Shown: positions 12,901 to 25,030, numbered from the stretch's first letter. The stretch: DNA of 64,000 bases from Mansonella perstans (GCA_037074765.1 JBAMDO010000106.1:434001-498000), one strand, 5' to 3'. The notes: generated by a model from the letters alone, not told the origin. Program-made: numbers and translations.

Positions 12901-15023
12901 ATAGAGAAGGAAACATCAGTAGAATGTTCAATGTGATTTCCATCAATATTTGAACTTGCATCTCATTTATAAGCTGGATAATTATGGTAAAAAATATTAC
13001 TACTTAAAACTACACGCATTTCATCCCGCGTCCAATTAATTTTCTGGCTTTTAATTATAAGCAAAGTAAAGCTCAAAAAAACTATAAAGGAAACGTTTGT
13101 TTTCTATCCACTGCATCGCTGCTCTCACGGTTCACCTGAAGCTCACGGGCCATTGGTTGGAAACCACTAAAATTAAAGAGGAAAAATGAATGCAAAAAGG
13201 AAAGCTAGGATGAATTCTTGTAGGTTAGTTGAGCGAGAAATATTGAGGAGAAATCTCCATGAACGATGCAGAATTCGTTTCAATATGAATGGAAAGTCAA
13301 AAATTACCGATCAGGTTGAGTCTTAAAACTTTGAAAAGTTAGCTTACGATACTTAAGCTTTTTTCTCCATAGTTACTTGCATTTCTGACTTTTCAGCATG
13401 ATTTTCCCGTACAAAACTTAGTGAATAGTTAAGTTAATGGTGAATCTGTTGTGTGTGGAAATTCGTAATCCCGAATGCCAGATCTATTTCCATGTCGAAA
13501 TTGTTCTCCAGTGCCAGATCCAGGAAGTTATCATTAGAACAGTGAAGGTTCAAGTAAATTGTCTTGGTTGGGATTTGCCGCTAGTAGACAAGTTGATTTG
13601 ATAAAACATTTGTATGCAAAATAAAGGGAACAATTTCAATGATTACTTTCCTGAAGAATCTCGAAATTTATAATTTGTAATGTTTTGTACGGAAAGTCTC
13701 ATCTAAGAAACAGTGAAAAATTTTGTATCAATGTTAATCATGACTCACGAATCCCAAGTAAAGTTTGCAATGCAAATTTTTTTATTGGTGAACAGCGATC
13801 TTTGACTCCGCTTTGACTATTAATGTTACTTATTACATGACCAATCGAGACTTTTCCTGTGGCAGCGAAATTTTTTACGTTAAATGTTTCCGGTTAGGAA
13901 TTGTATTTCTAGCAAGATTGCTGCCGATTTCTTGTGATCTGAAAAAATACATGCTAATTGTTGCTCGTGGATATTTCGGAAAGAAAATCCGTTTTTCCCT
14001 GAGGAACATGATATTGTATGTGTCGTTGAGCAAGTACAACATACTCAAATACCGGATTTAGATATTTATCGACAAAGCTTCTTTGGATATTAAATGTTTT
14101 TGCCCTGAATGGCTTTTGAAAATTGCTTTTAAGGCGCTATTGCTTCTTGCTCAAAGAAGAATTTCTTACTGCCATAAAAATAACCGTTACGATTAAATTG
14201 CTCAACAACACATGTAATTATCGTTATCATCATACCCGTCCGGAAAAAAAAAAAAAAAAGGACTTTCTTCTAGAAATATCTATAAGCAACAATTAGCAAG
14301 CATTTTTTCAAAATGTTAGGACTACATCCAATCAAATATATTTAACTGTAGAAATATAAAGATATCATATAAGGATTCATACGTTTCATTTTGGATACTG
14401 CTAATATTCCTTCCTGATCACTAACATTTAATATGTTGAAACTTTGTAGCAAAACGTTTGCAATATGATTGTCAGTATCCGACATACGGAGTGATCAGCT
14501 GCAACAATTGATGGCACATTGTACTAGCAAGAAATGTTTCTTCCCAATTGTTACCCGATGAAGCGTGCATAATTTACATGTATGGAATGTATTATACCTG
14601 TTGGTATCCAAATGGAATATATTTCTAATGGATTTTTCATTTGTATTGATAATGCATATCTATACAAATATTTGTGGGTAAACTAGTAAAATATCTCTGA
14701 AATTTCCTATACTTGCAAAATATCAATAGAAGATGATATACTACTGTTTGACCTTTAACCCTTCGACTTCATCAATTAAATCTATTATTGTAGCGTAGCG
14801 AAAGACATGATATGGTGTGATGTTAGGTGAAGAAGTGTATAAATTTAAAGTGAACAAAGCATTGAATAATAATTGAAACTTCATTTGATGTTTATGATTG
14901 TTTTCCCATACATTTTCGGTATGATTTCAATTAAATCATGTAAAAAGTGCGCCCCAAATGGTGTGAAATATATGAGCATTAAGGGGTGAATAGGCTTCCT
15001 GGAACTCAGCAGGGTTTTTTCTC

Positions 15024-15050
15024 TGAGAGAGAAAGAGAGAGAGAGAGGGG
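15024..15050. repeat. GA-rich simple repeat
   Basis: A short (GA)n-type tract, purine-only on the plus strand, about 3.8 kb upstream of the HES gene start. Open frames through it translate as Arg/Glu repeats and are artefacts. Confidence 0.85.
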
Positions 15051-15106
15051 GAAAGAGAAGAAAGTAAGTGAGATAGTTGAAACTATAAGAAAGCATAATG
15101 CTGTAA

Positions 15107-15114
15107 TTCCCACG
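15107..15114 (-). promoter_or_regulatory. CSL/LAG-1 consensus site (reverse orientation)
   Basis: The plus strand reads ttcccacg, reverse complement CGTGGGAA, the high-affinity site for the Notch effector CSL (Su(H)/LAG-1). It lies about 3.7 kb upstream of the HES gene, a gene class that Notch commonly controls. The match is exact, but function is inferred only. Confidence 0.35.
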
Positions 15115-15310
15115 CTATTTTTAAGATTTATTGTTGTTGAAGGAGAGGGAAAAGGCCAATTTTGTGTTGAAAAGTGTTGAAGAGAACATAAGAGAAGTCG
15201 ACCGATATGCTGCGCCGTCCGGTGGCCTCTTCCGTTCGATGCCATTATGCTCAATCCAACAATACATTGCAAACAATTGTTCAAAAACAAAATAGGAATA
15301 AAAAACAGGC

Positions 15311-15318
15311 TGTGGGAA
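15311..15318 (+). promoter_or_regulatory. CSL/LAG-1 consensus site
   Basis: TGTGGGAA, an exact YGTGGGAA match about 200 bp from the reverse site at 15107. The two sites point toward each other but are much too far apart for the classical paired-site architecture of about 16 bp. Confidence 0.35.
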
Positions 15319-15804
15319 AGACAGTCTAAAAAGAATGAAATATTCATTTTTATTTTGCACTACAAAAAAAAAAAAAAAAAAAAAACCTTTAATCCTTTCA
15401 TTTTCCTCTTCACATACTTTTTGACTATTAATTGTAGAAATACTGAAAGTTATTGTAAGTTATCTTCAACAAGAACCGATACAAAATGATATCTATCAAT
15501 CTAATAAGATGACCCAATTCTTGATAAGCAATAAATGAGCGAGCAATTCACACTTTAGATCTTTTCACATTTAATGTAAAAAGAATTTGCAAAGACACAA
15601 AAGAAAGAACTGAACTGCTGGATAGTATAGTTGTTGGGTCGATTTCCCATAGCCATTACTGAACTGAAGAGCATAAACCGTTTTCTCCCATTTATTATAA
15701 CTGTAAATGGTGCCCGTCTATTGCTGTGATCATTGATATATGGAATTTATTTCATCAAAGAATGGTATAGATATGCGTTACTATAAGATTTTGTTGCATG
15801 ATTG

Positions 15805-15940
15805 GTAGTAGTATTAATATGACTGATGATTTTTGCTAATTCACACTAATGGGAAACTTTTGGTTGCAAAGATTTGTAGTAGTAGTAGTAGGTATTGATA
15901 TAACGGATGATTTCTACTAATTCATACTAATGGAAAACTT
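15805..15940. repeat. duplicated ~55-bp segment with GTA triplet run
   Basis: Two diverged direct copies are seen at about 15805-15862 and 15879-15940. They share gatgatttttgctaattcac-like and actaatggraaactttt blocks and are separated by a GTAGTAGTAGTA run. Non-coding; no family was recognised. Confidence 0.7.
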
Positions 15941-16896
15941 TGAATGAAATATTATAGCATAATCAATGACTGTTGCTCTATTCTTCCAAAATTCCTTCAC
16001 TAATCCATTTTTCAATGATAATAATAACAAAAGGGGAAAATGCCATTGTAATCGATGACAATGTAACTTGTTGAAATAAATGTCAGATCAATTTTGTATT
16101 GTAATCAGATATAATTCAGTGATTATAGCAATCCTATTATTTCTAAGCATGAAAGTCCCATCATTTTCAATTTTCCTTTTCTCATACTCGTTTTTAAAAA
16201 AAAAACGAAAATGTGAGCAACAATTGTTGCCATCAGTAGCACGCAACGGCTGATGCTATAAACCATATCAATTCATCACAACAAATGAATGATTGCCGTC
16301 CTGGCGTTTAGACAGATAAAGTTCAGTGATTCTGTCTACATAAAATTTATGTGAATTCTTATATTGTCATCTGAGAAATAGCCATGTGGATAAATTTTTC
16401 TGATGCTAATCTAATTCGATCTACTCAAAATATGCATTGTTTTCAAATGTTTTTTGCTCACAATTTAATTCTATTACTTGTTCAAAACTTCAACTTTTAC
16501 TCAAATTTCTTGAAAAAATTTGTGATATCTGAAGTTAAAAATATCAAATTACAAATAATAGAAAGTGAGAATTTTAAATAATTTTCATTTGAAATCAACT
16601 GATTAAACTGTATAAAACCAGTCCGAAGCAAGTTGTAACCAGTGATCTTCAATTCTTATGATTTCGTTCCAGAACTGTAGCACTTTTTTTTTATTAAAAT
16701 TTCACATAAAATGCGCGATGACATAATATAATGGCAGACGACAACTAGTGTGGTAAATTACGGGAGTTGGGATCACGCGTTGATTGCGTTGTCATGGGAG
16801 GATGTCGTTGTGTCGGTATTACAGTCAAAAGGGCCATTGATAGGTTATTCCCTGTATTTTCCGTGTAATTTTAATCGTATTATCCTTCATGCTAAT

Positions 16897-16904
16897 CGTG
16901 GGAA
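16897..16904 (+). promoter_or_regulatory. CSL/LAG-1 consensus site, proximal
   Basis: CGTGGGAA, the canonical CSL octamer, 1.9 kb upstream of the HES start codon and in the same orientation as the gene. It is the closest of the three exact sites. Confidence 0.4.
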
Positions 16905-18754
16905 CTAACATTTTACCCTGAGAAACTTCCGCTACTCTGTACTCATTCCTTATTCAAACATAATGAAAAATTGCCTTAGCATAATGACCATAGCATAGTG
17001 GACAATGTTATACAATTCTTCTATCTTCATATTTCCTTTATATCGTTGTTTGTTCATTAATCTATCTTGTTTACTTATTCTTTATATGCTTTTAACCATT
17101 AGAGTTGTTGATGACCTCATGGCTAGAAGATATGAAGTCACTTATCATTTGATAGTACATAACATGTTACAATTACATATTATATATGTATAGCAACTGT
17201 TGTCCCGAGAGATATACCGATTCTGTTTTAATCGAAGACCTAAAAAGACCTAAAAACCCCCTAAAAACCTAGGAAGAAACATTGATAATTTTGAGAAATG
17301 CAAAGAAAAAATGTTATATTTTGCTCAGATTTTTTTTTCAAAAAATCTTGAATTTTTTCATTACTTTGCAATCTATTAGAGAAGTCTTTACTTATTAGCT
17401 AATTTTTGAAGTAGTAAAGGTAACTTTTTTTTTTTCGGAAATTTTTTAGCGATATTTTTCTACAGAAGATAAATACCACACAATTCAAAGTTCAGTTTGT
17501 TTAAATCATAGCTTCATTTTGCTTGCAAAAATGTTAGACTAAAGATAGTTCAGTTATAGATGTTGTAGCATTTATGAAAGTATTGTATTTCATATTATAA
17601 AATAATCCTAAACTGCAAGCTATTACATTAAAACGAAAATTTCTGTGTTAATTTGAGATAATGACAGATTTGATTGTTAGGCTGCATGTAATAAGCCTAA
17701 GCTAGGAGTGTTCTCAAATTTCCTTTCGCATGATCCATTGCTTCTCCCAAGCCTTTTTGCTAGATTTTCCATTGACAATTGTCGGGTGGACGTCGTCCAC
17801 TTCCCATATAATTACAGTCCATCATTCATTTATTCATCGACTGTGAGAAAAGCCTGCCTTCATCGCACTTGTCGACAATTACTGCCGTTTGATGATGATC
17901 AAAAACCCCGCCTTCGCGCACCGTTCATTTCTAACTTTGTAACATCGCATCGTTTTGTTTACTTCTATTTTGTCCGGTAGTGGTTACTGTAATTTATGCT
18001 TGCTGTTAGCTTACTACAATCCTAATTAATTGAATGCCTATAGGATTAAATTACTTATAATTTATCAAATGTTCTTCAGCTTGGAATAACTGTCACTTCT
18101 GTTCTAAACCTTCTCTTAGCTTTTTTATTTTTAATAGGTAGTAAAAAATTTAAAAATATTAAATTCTCTTAATTTAGAAATAAATTTTAATAAGAATTTC
18201 TAATATTAATTAGAAAGGAAACATCTCTCTTTTCCATTCATCGCATGTATGTCCTTGTGGTTCAAATTCTCTCGGATACAGTCGGGAACCGGTGAGTTAA
18301 AGAGTTAATCAATATATAAGGACGTTAATTCTGTCTGAATCGTTCTCGCAACCAACAACTGTTTCAAACTTCACCGATCAAAATTAGGCAATTAAACTAC
18401 ATCACATTGATTGTTGTCTCATATGAATTAATTACTACAAATCTGTTAATTACTACAAATTAATTACTACAAACTCAGCTAGTTTGTTTGCATTTAATGT
18501 CTGAGATCTTCAGCTACAGTCTGATTTGAATAAATGCTTTTTTGCAATAATTGTGAAGTATGCTTTCAGCATAATGGCTTGGGAACTTAATGTTTTGCGT
18601 GATGAATAGTGGCAAAGTTAATAATTTAGCCACAAATTGAATTCTTTTGTTTAGAAGAATTTTTTAAAACTGATTGCAGTGTTTCACGTCTATATTCTAT
18701 TGTGAAACTTTTTTTTAAAGTAATAAATTTGCTAAAATTATTTTCATGTTGAAA

Positions 18755-18771
18755 TGCTTTTTTTTTTTCAG
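18755..18771 (+). promoter_or_regulatory. strong 3' splice acceptor upstream of the HES ATG (trans-splice or 5'-UTR intron)
   Basis: A run of about eleven T followed by CAG (AG at 18770-18771) lies 46 nt before the HES start codon at 18818. No coding sequence precedes it. In nematodes this arrangement marks either a spliced-leader addition site or a 5'-UTR intron. Confidence 0.6.
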
Positions 18772-18817
18772 ATTTGCCTCCAGTTCTTGGAGTTTATTTT
18801 CAACTGACTAATTTGTG

Positions 18818-20289
18818 ATGCCGCATTTCCTGGCAAAAATGATGGCATCTCCTTATGCTTCGCCTAGTCCACCACAGTATCCAATGGAAAGAAAGGTTTA
18901 TTGTAGTGATTTTCTGAGTATTGCAAAATATAAAAATTTTTAATTTAAATGTTAAGGAAGAATACAATTTTCGATGAATGTTTAATGTGATATATGTGAC
19001 GGGAGAATAAGAAATGATATAGACTGAACAAAAGATTCATAATACCAATCATAAAAGAGGTATTAAAGTGCAAGTTATAAATAGTTATATTGAAATCCGA
19101 AATATTAAAGTCCAAGTGAGAAATAGAATACATTGAAGTCCAAGATATTAAAATCCAGGATAGAGATGAAAAAAATTGCAGCTGAAAAAGCCTCTGATGG
19201 AGAAACGTCGTCGAGCTCGCATGAACGAGTGTTTGGATCAGTTGAAGCATCTTTTACTGCACATTTCACCGAATCATCGTACCAAACTGGAAAAGGCTGA
19301 TATCCTAGAAATGACTGTCGCATATCTTAATCAGATGCAACAACCATCTTCACCCTCGACATCATTTGGTAATTTATTAAGCTTATCCATTTATGAATGT
19401 TCTTTGCTTCAGAATGTCTAATGAATGTAAGCAAATATTAATTTTAAGGAAGTGTGTTCCGAAAATATTAGATACAATTCTTATGCGAAAATTACTTTTG
19501 TAAGTTCATAAGATTGAGTTAATATTTTCTTTTCAATTAATTCTGATATATGTAACAATAAAAAGATCTGTTCTTTCTGTTTAGGACAGTATCATTTTTT
19601 TTTTAAAGTAGAAAAAATTGATTCGTCTTTTTTTTTTCAAAACAGAATAAGTTTTTCAGGAAAAAGCTAAAACTATAATTATTTTAGACAATAATGCTAT
19701 TTATCAACAGTCTTATGCGGAAGGATTCTCCGTAGCTGCTTCAGCTTGCCTAACTTACCTGCAGAACACTTTACCGCCTGGTGAATTTGCTCCTCAAGCC
19801 CAGCAGTTCAAAATTGGACTCATGCAGCATCTTCAGTGTGTAATGTCAAGTCATGTGAATGCATCAAGTGAAGATTCAGGAATAGTTCCTTCTCATTCAG
19901 TAATGTCACATTTTCCGACAAACTTTCAAACTCGATCACCCTTAACTGGCACTTACTTAGCTTCGAATTACTTATCGAATCCAGCTTATTCACGTACTCC
20001 TTGTGTTACATATCAGCCTAATATTTCTCCACTTTACGGTACTCCTGTATTACGTACGGCAGTTTCGACACCCTCACAATCAAATATCCTTGCTATTTCA
20101 AAAGATTTGGTACCGCGACCTATTGCGGTTGTTGGTGCGCAACCCGCTCTGTCCAAATTCTACAGTAATCATCGGGAGAAATACGATGTGCATTCAGAAC
20201 CAGTGAAAAGAACTGAAACCAAGGATACAGTTAATGCATTGGAGGAAGTAGAAACAACAAAGGATGTGAAAGTTTGGCGACCGTTTTGA
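18818..20289 (+). CDS. lin-22: Hairy/E(spl)-type (HES) bHLH-Orange transcriptional repressor, lin-22-like
   Basis: Three exons, 18818-18895, 19182-19368 and 19688-20289, join in phase to 288 aa. Residues 27-80 form the bHLH: the basic part [20 protein letters not shown] has the proline diagnostic of Hairy/E(spl) proteins, which bind N-box or class C sites. Residues ~94-135 match the Orange domain ([16 protein letters not shown]). A Ser/Pro/Thr/Tyr-rich linker follows, and the protein ends exactly with KVWRPF. In family members the last four residues are WRPW, which recruits Groucho/TLE (UNC-37); here the final aromatic is Phe. The start is the first in-frame ATG after a strong acceptor; exon 1 encodes a 26-residue leader. 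lin-22 is the C. elegans HES gene I know of, so the symbol is by family, not proven orthology. Expected role: Notch-type repression in epidermal or neural patterning. Confidence 0.92.
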
Positions 20290-20501
20290 TATAGTATCGA
20301 TTTTGACGATTTGCGTATAAAATGTTACGTTTGAAAGTTTTATCTGTTCACTATTTCAGTTTTTCAGATAAGCAGGAGAAATTCTATTCATATCTATATT
20401 AACTAGAAAGGTATACTACAATACTGCAATGACAAATCAAGTCTTGTCGAAATTAAGTTTTATTAATTTAAATGAAGCGCTGTTGACGCTTCTTAAAATA
20501 C

Positions 20502-20507
20502 AATAAA
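20502..20507 (+). terminator. polyadenylation signal AATAAA of the HES gene
   Basis: AATAAA lies 213 nt after the HES stop codon, in an otherwise non-coding AT-rich stretch. It is the first perfect hexamer downstream of the gene. Confidence 0.5.
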
Positions 20508-21584
20508 AAATGAGGAAAAGAGACGTTTCATTAATTTTAATATTGTGCCTATGATCTGTTGCCTTAAACTGTTTCTTAGCCGGTGCCTTATAATTTGTCT
20601 GGAAAGGAAGAGAGGATCTGCATATTTAACTCGGCTAGTATCATAAATTGTTGTGCTCATTTTGGATTGCTTAATTCTTGTTTAATTTCTTGTCATTTTA
20701 TCCATTACGGTATATTTTACTTAATTTTTGTACAATAATTTCTATCATTTTTCATTTGATATATTCAAATATTAACCATTTTTTTCCGAATAATTTTAAA
20801 TGTATGCAAGAAAGCTTTCGGGTCAATTTATTTTCTAGATTATTTGAAATAAATTTTTAGAACTATATCATATGTACATTTATTATGAAGCATTACGTGA
20901 CATATTAATAGATAAAATTCTTCTACAGGATGTGATAGTATTTCATAAAAACAACATTCGCGAAAAGCTAGACTATTAATTTTATTAATTATTTAGTCTA
21001 CACCAAGATAATGTCTTTTAGGATAATTGAATTAAATTTGTATGGTGTTAAGTTGAATAGTTACAATCTTCAACTTGTTGCAAACATATATCCTGTGCTG
21101 AAATAAATTAAATCTTAAAATTTTAGTGTAGTACAAATTGTTATTCAAGATAATTTTTGCTGTAACAAGCAAGATATGGTAATTGTTGCAATTACTTTAA
21201 AATTTTTTTATTTTCAAATAGTTGATGATTTGTTTGAACTGTGAAATTAGAATATGCTCAATAATAAAAATATTTGCTACATTACAGAATGATATGACTG
21301 GTATCGTTTAATTTTAAATGAAATTTTACGAAATGATAAATGAATACATTTGAACTGAACATTCTTTTTTCCATTGCAATATTGAAAGATATAGTTCCAT
21401 AAATCCGAGGAGTCTCAGGATGGTCATATTCAGCAAGGAGTAGTAGATAAGCTTTAGTAAATCCTATCTTTCCTACAAATTGATTTCCAATGTTGCAGGC
21501 TTGTCTTTCATTTTAAAGAGTAGTCAATAGGGTTTCCTTTAATTCTAAACTCAAAAAATAGCCACAAATGAAATAACACTATAA

Positions 21585-21631
21585 TGAATAATAGTAGTAT
21601 TAATATATTTTGCACCAAAGTCTTTTCTCTT

Positions 21632-21634
<3 letters not shown>
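21585..21634 (+). repeat. direct repeat, copy 1 of 2 (partner 22524-22572)
   Basis: The segment beginning tgaataatagtagtattaat and running through tgcaccaaagtcttttctct recurs almost perfectly at 22524-22572, about 940 bp downstream (one difference in the core: tgcacc versus tgcagc). Weaker similarity continues past both copies. Non-coding. Confidence 0.85.

Positions 21635-21666
<32 letters not shown>
21628..21666. repeat. (CT)n microsatellite
   Basis: Nearly perfect CT dinucleotide tract of about 38 bp, directly abutting the first copy of the duplicated segment at 21585. Confidence 0.9.
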
Positions 21667-21670
<4 letters not shown>

Positions 21671-22523
21671 AATTTGAATGTGAAATGTAAGAAATTATTT
21701 CCTAACTTATTTATTTTTATCAGCTCATTTATCTCTCACTCTTTTTTTATGATTGTTTTTTTTTTTTTTTTTTTTTCTGCTTGCCATTAAATTTTCTATG
21801 ATTTGAAAAATGTTCAAACTTGCTTAAATTTATTAATGAATAGCAACATGTATTGTATGTTGAAGTAATTTATAATCGAAAAGACTAAATTTTAAAAGAA
21901 CAATTTTACTGTACTAAAAAGAAATCATCGGCTTGGTTAGGGAAAATTTCCGTAGAAATTGCAACGATAAATGAATAACATAGAAAGAAAGAAGAGGATC
22001 CCTCAACCAAAAAAAAAAATTTTGATGTAAAATGTAAATTCACAAAAAAAAAAGCTGTGAGTGAGTGAAAATTTTGCCCAAAGCATTAAGTTATAATTTA
22101 TTTTGTTTATTAGTGCTACATTTTTTATTCAAAAATGAAATCTTATCCATTTTATCTTTACTATCAAAAAAAAATAATTTAATTCTTAAATTTTTATTAT
22201 TTGCAAAATTCATTAAGCTTTAAAATATTTTGATCATCCATTGGAAATTCATTATTCAAGTATATGACAAGATTATTTCATATCAGATCGATCCTATATT
22301 TATCCTATTAAATGTACTTAATCAGTGGCCTTAATCATTGAAGTCTGAATAGAGTAGCAGCATATTTCAAAAATAAGAAATGAAGTGTTTATAAGATCCA
22401 TTTATAAATTTAAATCTATTTCTTATGATGTCATTTTTTCAATAAAAAAAAAAAAAAAAAAAAAGTGCCTAGCTCTAGAATAGTCCCAGTTGTTGTTGTT
22501 GTTGAATCAATATTACTCTTACT

Positions 22524-22572
22524 TGAATAATAGTAGTATTAATATATTTTGCAGCAAAGTCTTTTCTCTTCT
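22524..22572 (+). repeat. direct repeat, copy 2 of 2 (partner 21585-21634)
   Basis: Second copy of the 50-bp duplicated segment. Unlike copy 1 it is not followed by an expanded CT tract, only by ctattccattctcc, which suggests either that the tract expanded after duplication or that this copy decayed. Confidence 0.85.
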
Positions 22573-23336
22573 ATTCCATTCTCCTTACACACTCTCAATG
22601 CTATTAGAATGTAAAAATGAACGAAATTTTTTCCAAAAGTTTCATTTAATTTCAATTAAATGAAATTAATCCTTTTATTGATTTTTGAAAGGTAAATTAT
22701 TTTTCAAACATTGCTATTGATATATTTGTAGTGTAAATTTTTTTTTGGTTTGAATTGAAAAATAATTTTAAATGGAAAAATGCAAAAAAAAAACATCAAC
22801 TGAAAATAATTCTATGCTAGGAGAAAATCTCGGGTTTTTTTTTTTGGATATGAGTTGACCATTTGATAAGTGCAAATATTATGGAATAAAATTGAAAAAT
22901 TAAATATAGCAGAAATTTTTTATCAAAATTCTTATTTTAAATTTGTTAGTATAAAAATGATGTGAAGAGAATTTATATGTAAATTAGAAAGATTTTAGGC
23001 TTTCATCTGTTACTATAGTACTACTACTACTACTACTACTAACTACTAACTACTCCTATTACTTACTTGCTTGTGGCAAATGTGGTCGATCACAACATAT
23101 CAATTCTACATTTTCTTTGTTGCCAGGCCTTAGCCTTTTTTCCTCATTCTCTCTTTCCTGGCCTCTTTATAAAATGTGTAGCATCGTTCGTTTACTTTTT
23201 GAAAGGAAAATTTTCAGCATTATATTAATGGATGATAGCAAGCAATCGAGAAAAGCCCTAAATGGGTGAGATAGAATGGAGGAAGTGTATGTGTATATGT
23301 GTGCGCATATGTATGTCAATCATAGAAGTATGCTTT

Positions 23337-23337
<1 letters not shown>

Positions 23338-23372
<35 letters not shown>
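23338..23372. repeat. 35-nt poly(A) run
   Basis: Uninterrupted homopolymer A of about 35 nt, the longest in the window. No open frame, upstream coding sequence or target-site duplication links it to a retroposed gene. Confidence 0.9.
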
Positions 23373-23374
<2 letters not shown>

Positions 23375-24469
23375 CCTACAAAGGGCCTCAAATAATAGGC
23401 TCGTAGAATGTATGTAATATGATGTGAATTGCATTCAATAATGCTATTTAATTCAACAAGACCTGCACATACGATGGATACACAAAATAACAAGCAGTTA
23501 GAGTTTTGCTTCATACTCTAGTGACATTTTAGTTATATATTACTTGGGTTAGGTTGGTTAGTTCAGAGAGAGAGAGAGAGAGAGAGATTCTCTAACACAA
23601 ACAGATCTCACAGAAAGAATTTCAAGAGGCCTGTATCAAGAAAGATAATGGCCATGAGCAAAGAATACACTCTTGGGATAGTAGGCCTAGTAGCAGTTGT
23701 TCTCAATTGTTGAAATGCATTTTAGTAATTTTAGCTCAAATTTCTCTGCATACTGACTAGTTAGTCTGTTAGTAAGGCAAAAGAATTTGCTTTTTTGCCA
23801 TGTGCCATCACCGATCCGATCCGTATCAACTAAGGGTCGTCATCTGTATATATGTTTCTGTGTGTATGTGTGTGTGTGTATGTGTGTGTATGTGTGTGTG
23901 TGTGTGTGTGTGTGCATGTATGTATATGTGTGTACGTGTATCCTACATAGATTGCATTCTTTCAAATGGGCATTTAGCCTAGCTATTATTTAGCACTCAC
24001 TACATTCATTCAGTTCATTTATTTGCTATCCAGTGTGACAAGGAATGAATAAGGTTATCCTGAAATACAACCTATAATTCCTTCTCTATTCCTATCAGGC
24101 AGATGAGCTTAACTTTCTTCTTCTCTCTCTCTCTCTCCCTCTCTCTCTCTCTTCATCTCTCTCTCTCTATATATATCTACGTGAGTGTATGCATGCATAT
24201 ATATATATGTGTGTGTGTGTGTGTATGTGTATGAATACAAAGCACTACTACACATTGCTACTTCTTTATATCTTTCGATTTTGCTAATTGTCTGCATGCA
24301 TTGCATAGATGTGTGTGTGTCTGTCTGTCTGTCTGTCCGTCTGTTTGTTTGCGTCGGTATATGTGTGTGTATGTGTGTATGTGTGTGTATGTGTGTGTGT
24401 GTATGTGTGTGTGTGTGTGTTGCGTAACGCAAGTGAATAACATCAACTACAAGGGCCAATATGTATGTA

Positions 24470-25030
24470 TGTGTGTGTGTGTGTGTGTGTGTGTGCTGTT
24501 GTCTACCTCAACAACCATGGCAACCACCGACAAATTATCAGTTGAAAAGTTGGTTATCTTGGTGTATCTATTAAATGGTTCCCGCGGTACCTATTGATAA
24601 ATGTTACTACAGAGGCTATTTGTGACCCTTTTTTGTATGGTATTTTGTTAAGTTCAACTAGAAGAGCTATAAGAGATGTATGTTTGTGCTGTTATCTACC
24701 TCAACAATCATGGCAACCACCGACAAGTTATCAGTGATAAATGGTTTTTTCGGTGTATCTCTTAAATGCTTCCCGCGGTACCTATTGATAAATGTTGCTG
24801 CAGAGGTTATTTGTGACCCTTTTTTGTATGGTATTTTGTTAAATTCAACTACAAGAGCTAATATGTATGTGTGTGTGTGTGTGTGTGCTGTTGTCTACCG
24901 CAACAACCATGGCAACCACCAACAAGTTATCAGTGATGAGTGGTTTTTTTCGGTGTATCTTTTAAATGCTTCCCGCGGTACCTATTGATAAATGTTGCTA
25001 TAGAAGCTATTTGTGACTCTTTTCTGTATG
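24470..25030. repeat. minisatellite, period ~195 bp, about 2.8 copies with internal (TG)n
   Basis: Three head-to-tail copies are marked by catggcaaccaccracaa at 24516, 24709 and 24908 (spacings 193 and 199 bp) and by cccgcggtacctattgataa in each copy. Every copy carries a tgctgttrtctacc block preceded by a variable TG run. Repeat-internal open frames show no conserved protein and are interrupted differently in each copy, so the repeat is treated as non-coding. Confidence 0.9.

Larger units (their letters stand above)
8176..18754. other. 10.6-kb intergenic region between trr-1 and the HES gene
   Basis: No convincing coding region is seen on either strand: open frames are short, AT-rich and lack recognisable motifs or paired splice sites. 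The region holds poly(T)/poly(A) runs (8881-8902, 9379-9396, 14245-14259, 15364-15385), a degenerate tandem repeat at 9672-9925, a GA-rich tract at 15024-15050, a duplicated segment at 15805-15940, and three CSL/LAG-1 consensus octamers. A less AT-rich patch lies at about 17730-17960. Because trr-1 and the HES gene diverge, both promoters must lie here; the HES gene, as a developmental regulator, is the more likely user of the long upstream DNA. Confidence 0.6.

Noticed and set aside
13813..14061. 82-aa plus-strand frame in the trr-1/HES spacer
   Set aside because: Isolated, with no splice signals or motif, and AT-driven composition.
19822..20289. 155-aa frame read as a separate intronless gene
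   Set aside because: It is the 3' part of HES exon 3. The true exon starts upstream at 19688 and includes the Orange domain.
23338..23372. Poly(A) run considered as the tail of a retroposed gene
   Set aside because: No coding remnant, 3'-UTR similarity or flanking target duplication is visible.
24109..24597. Open frames of about 60-116 aa rich in His/Thr or Cys/Val on both strands
   Set aside because: They are translations of TG/CA and CT microsatellites with no splice signals and no conserved residues.
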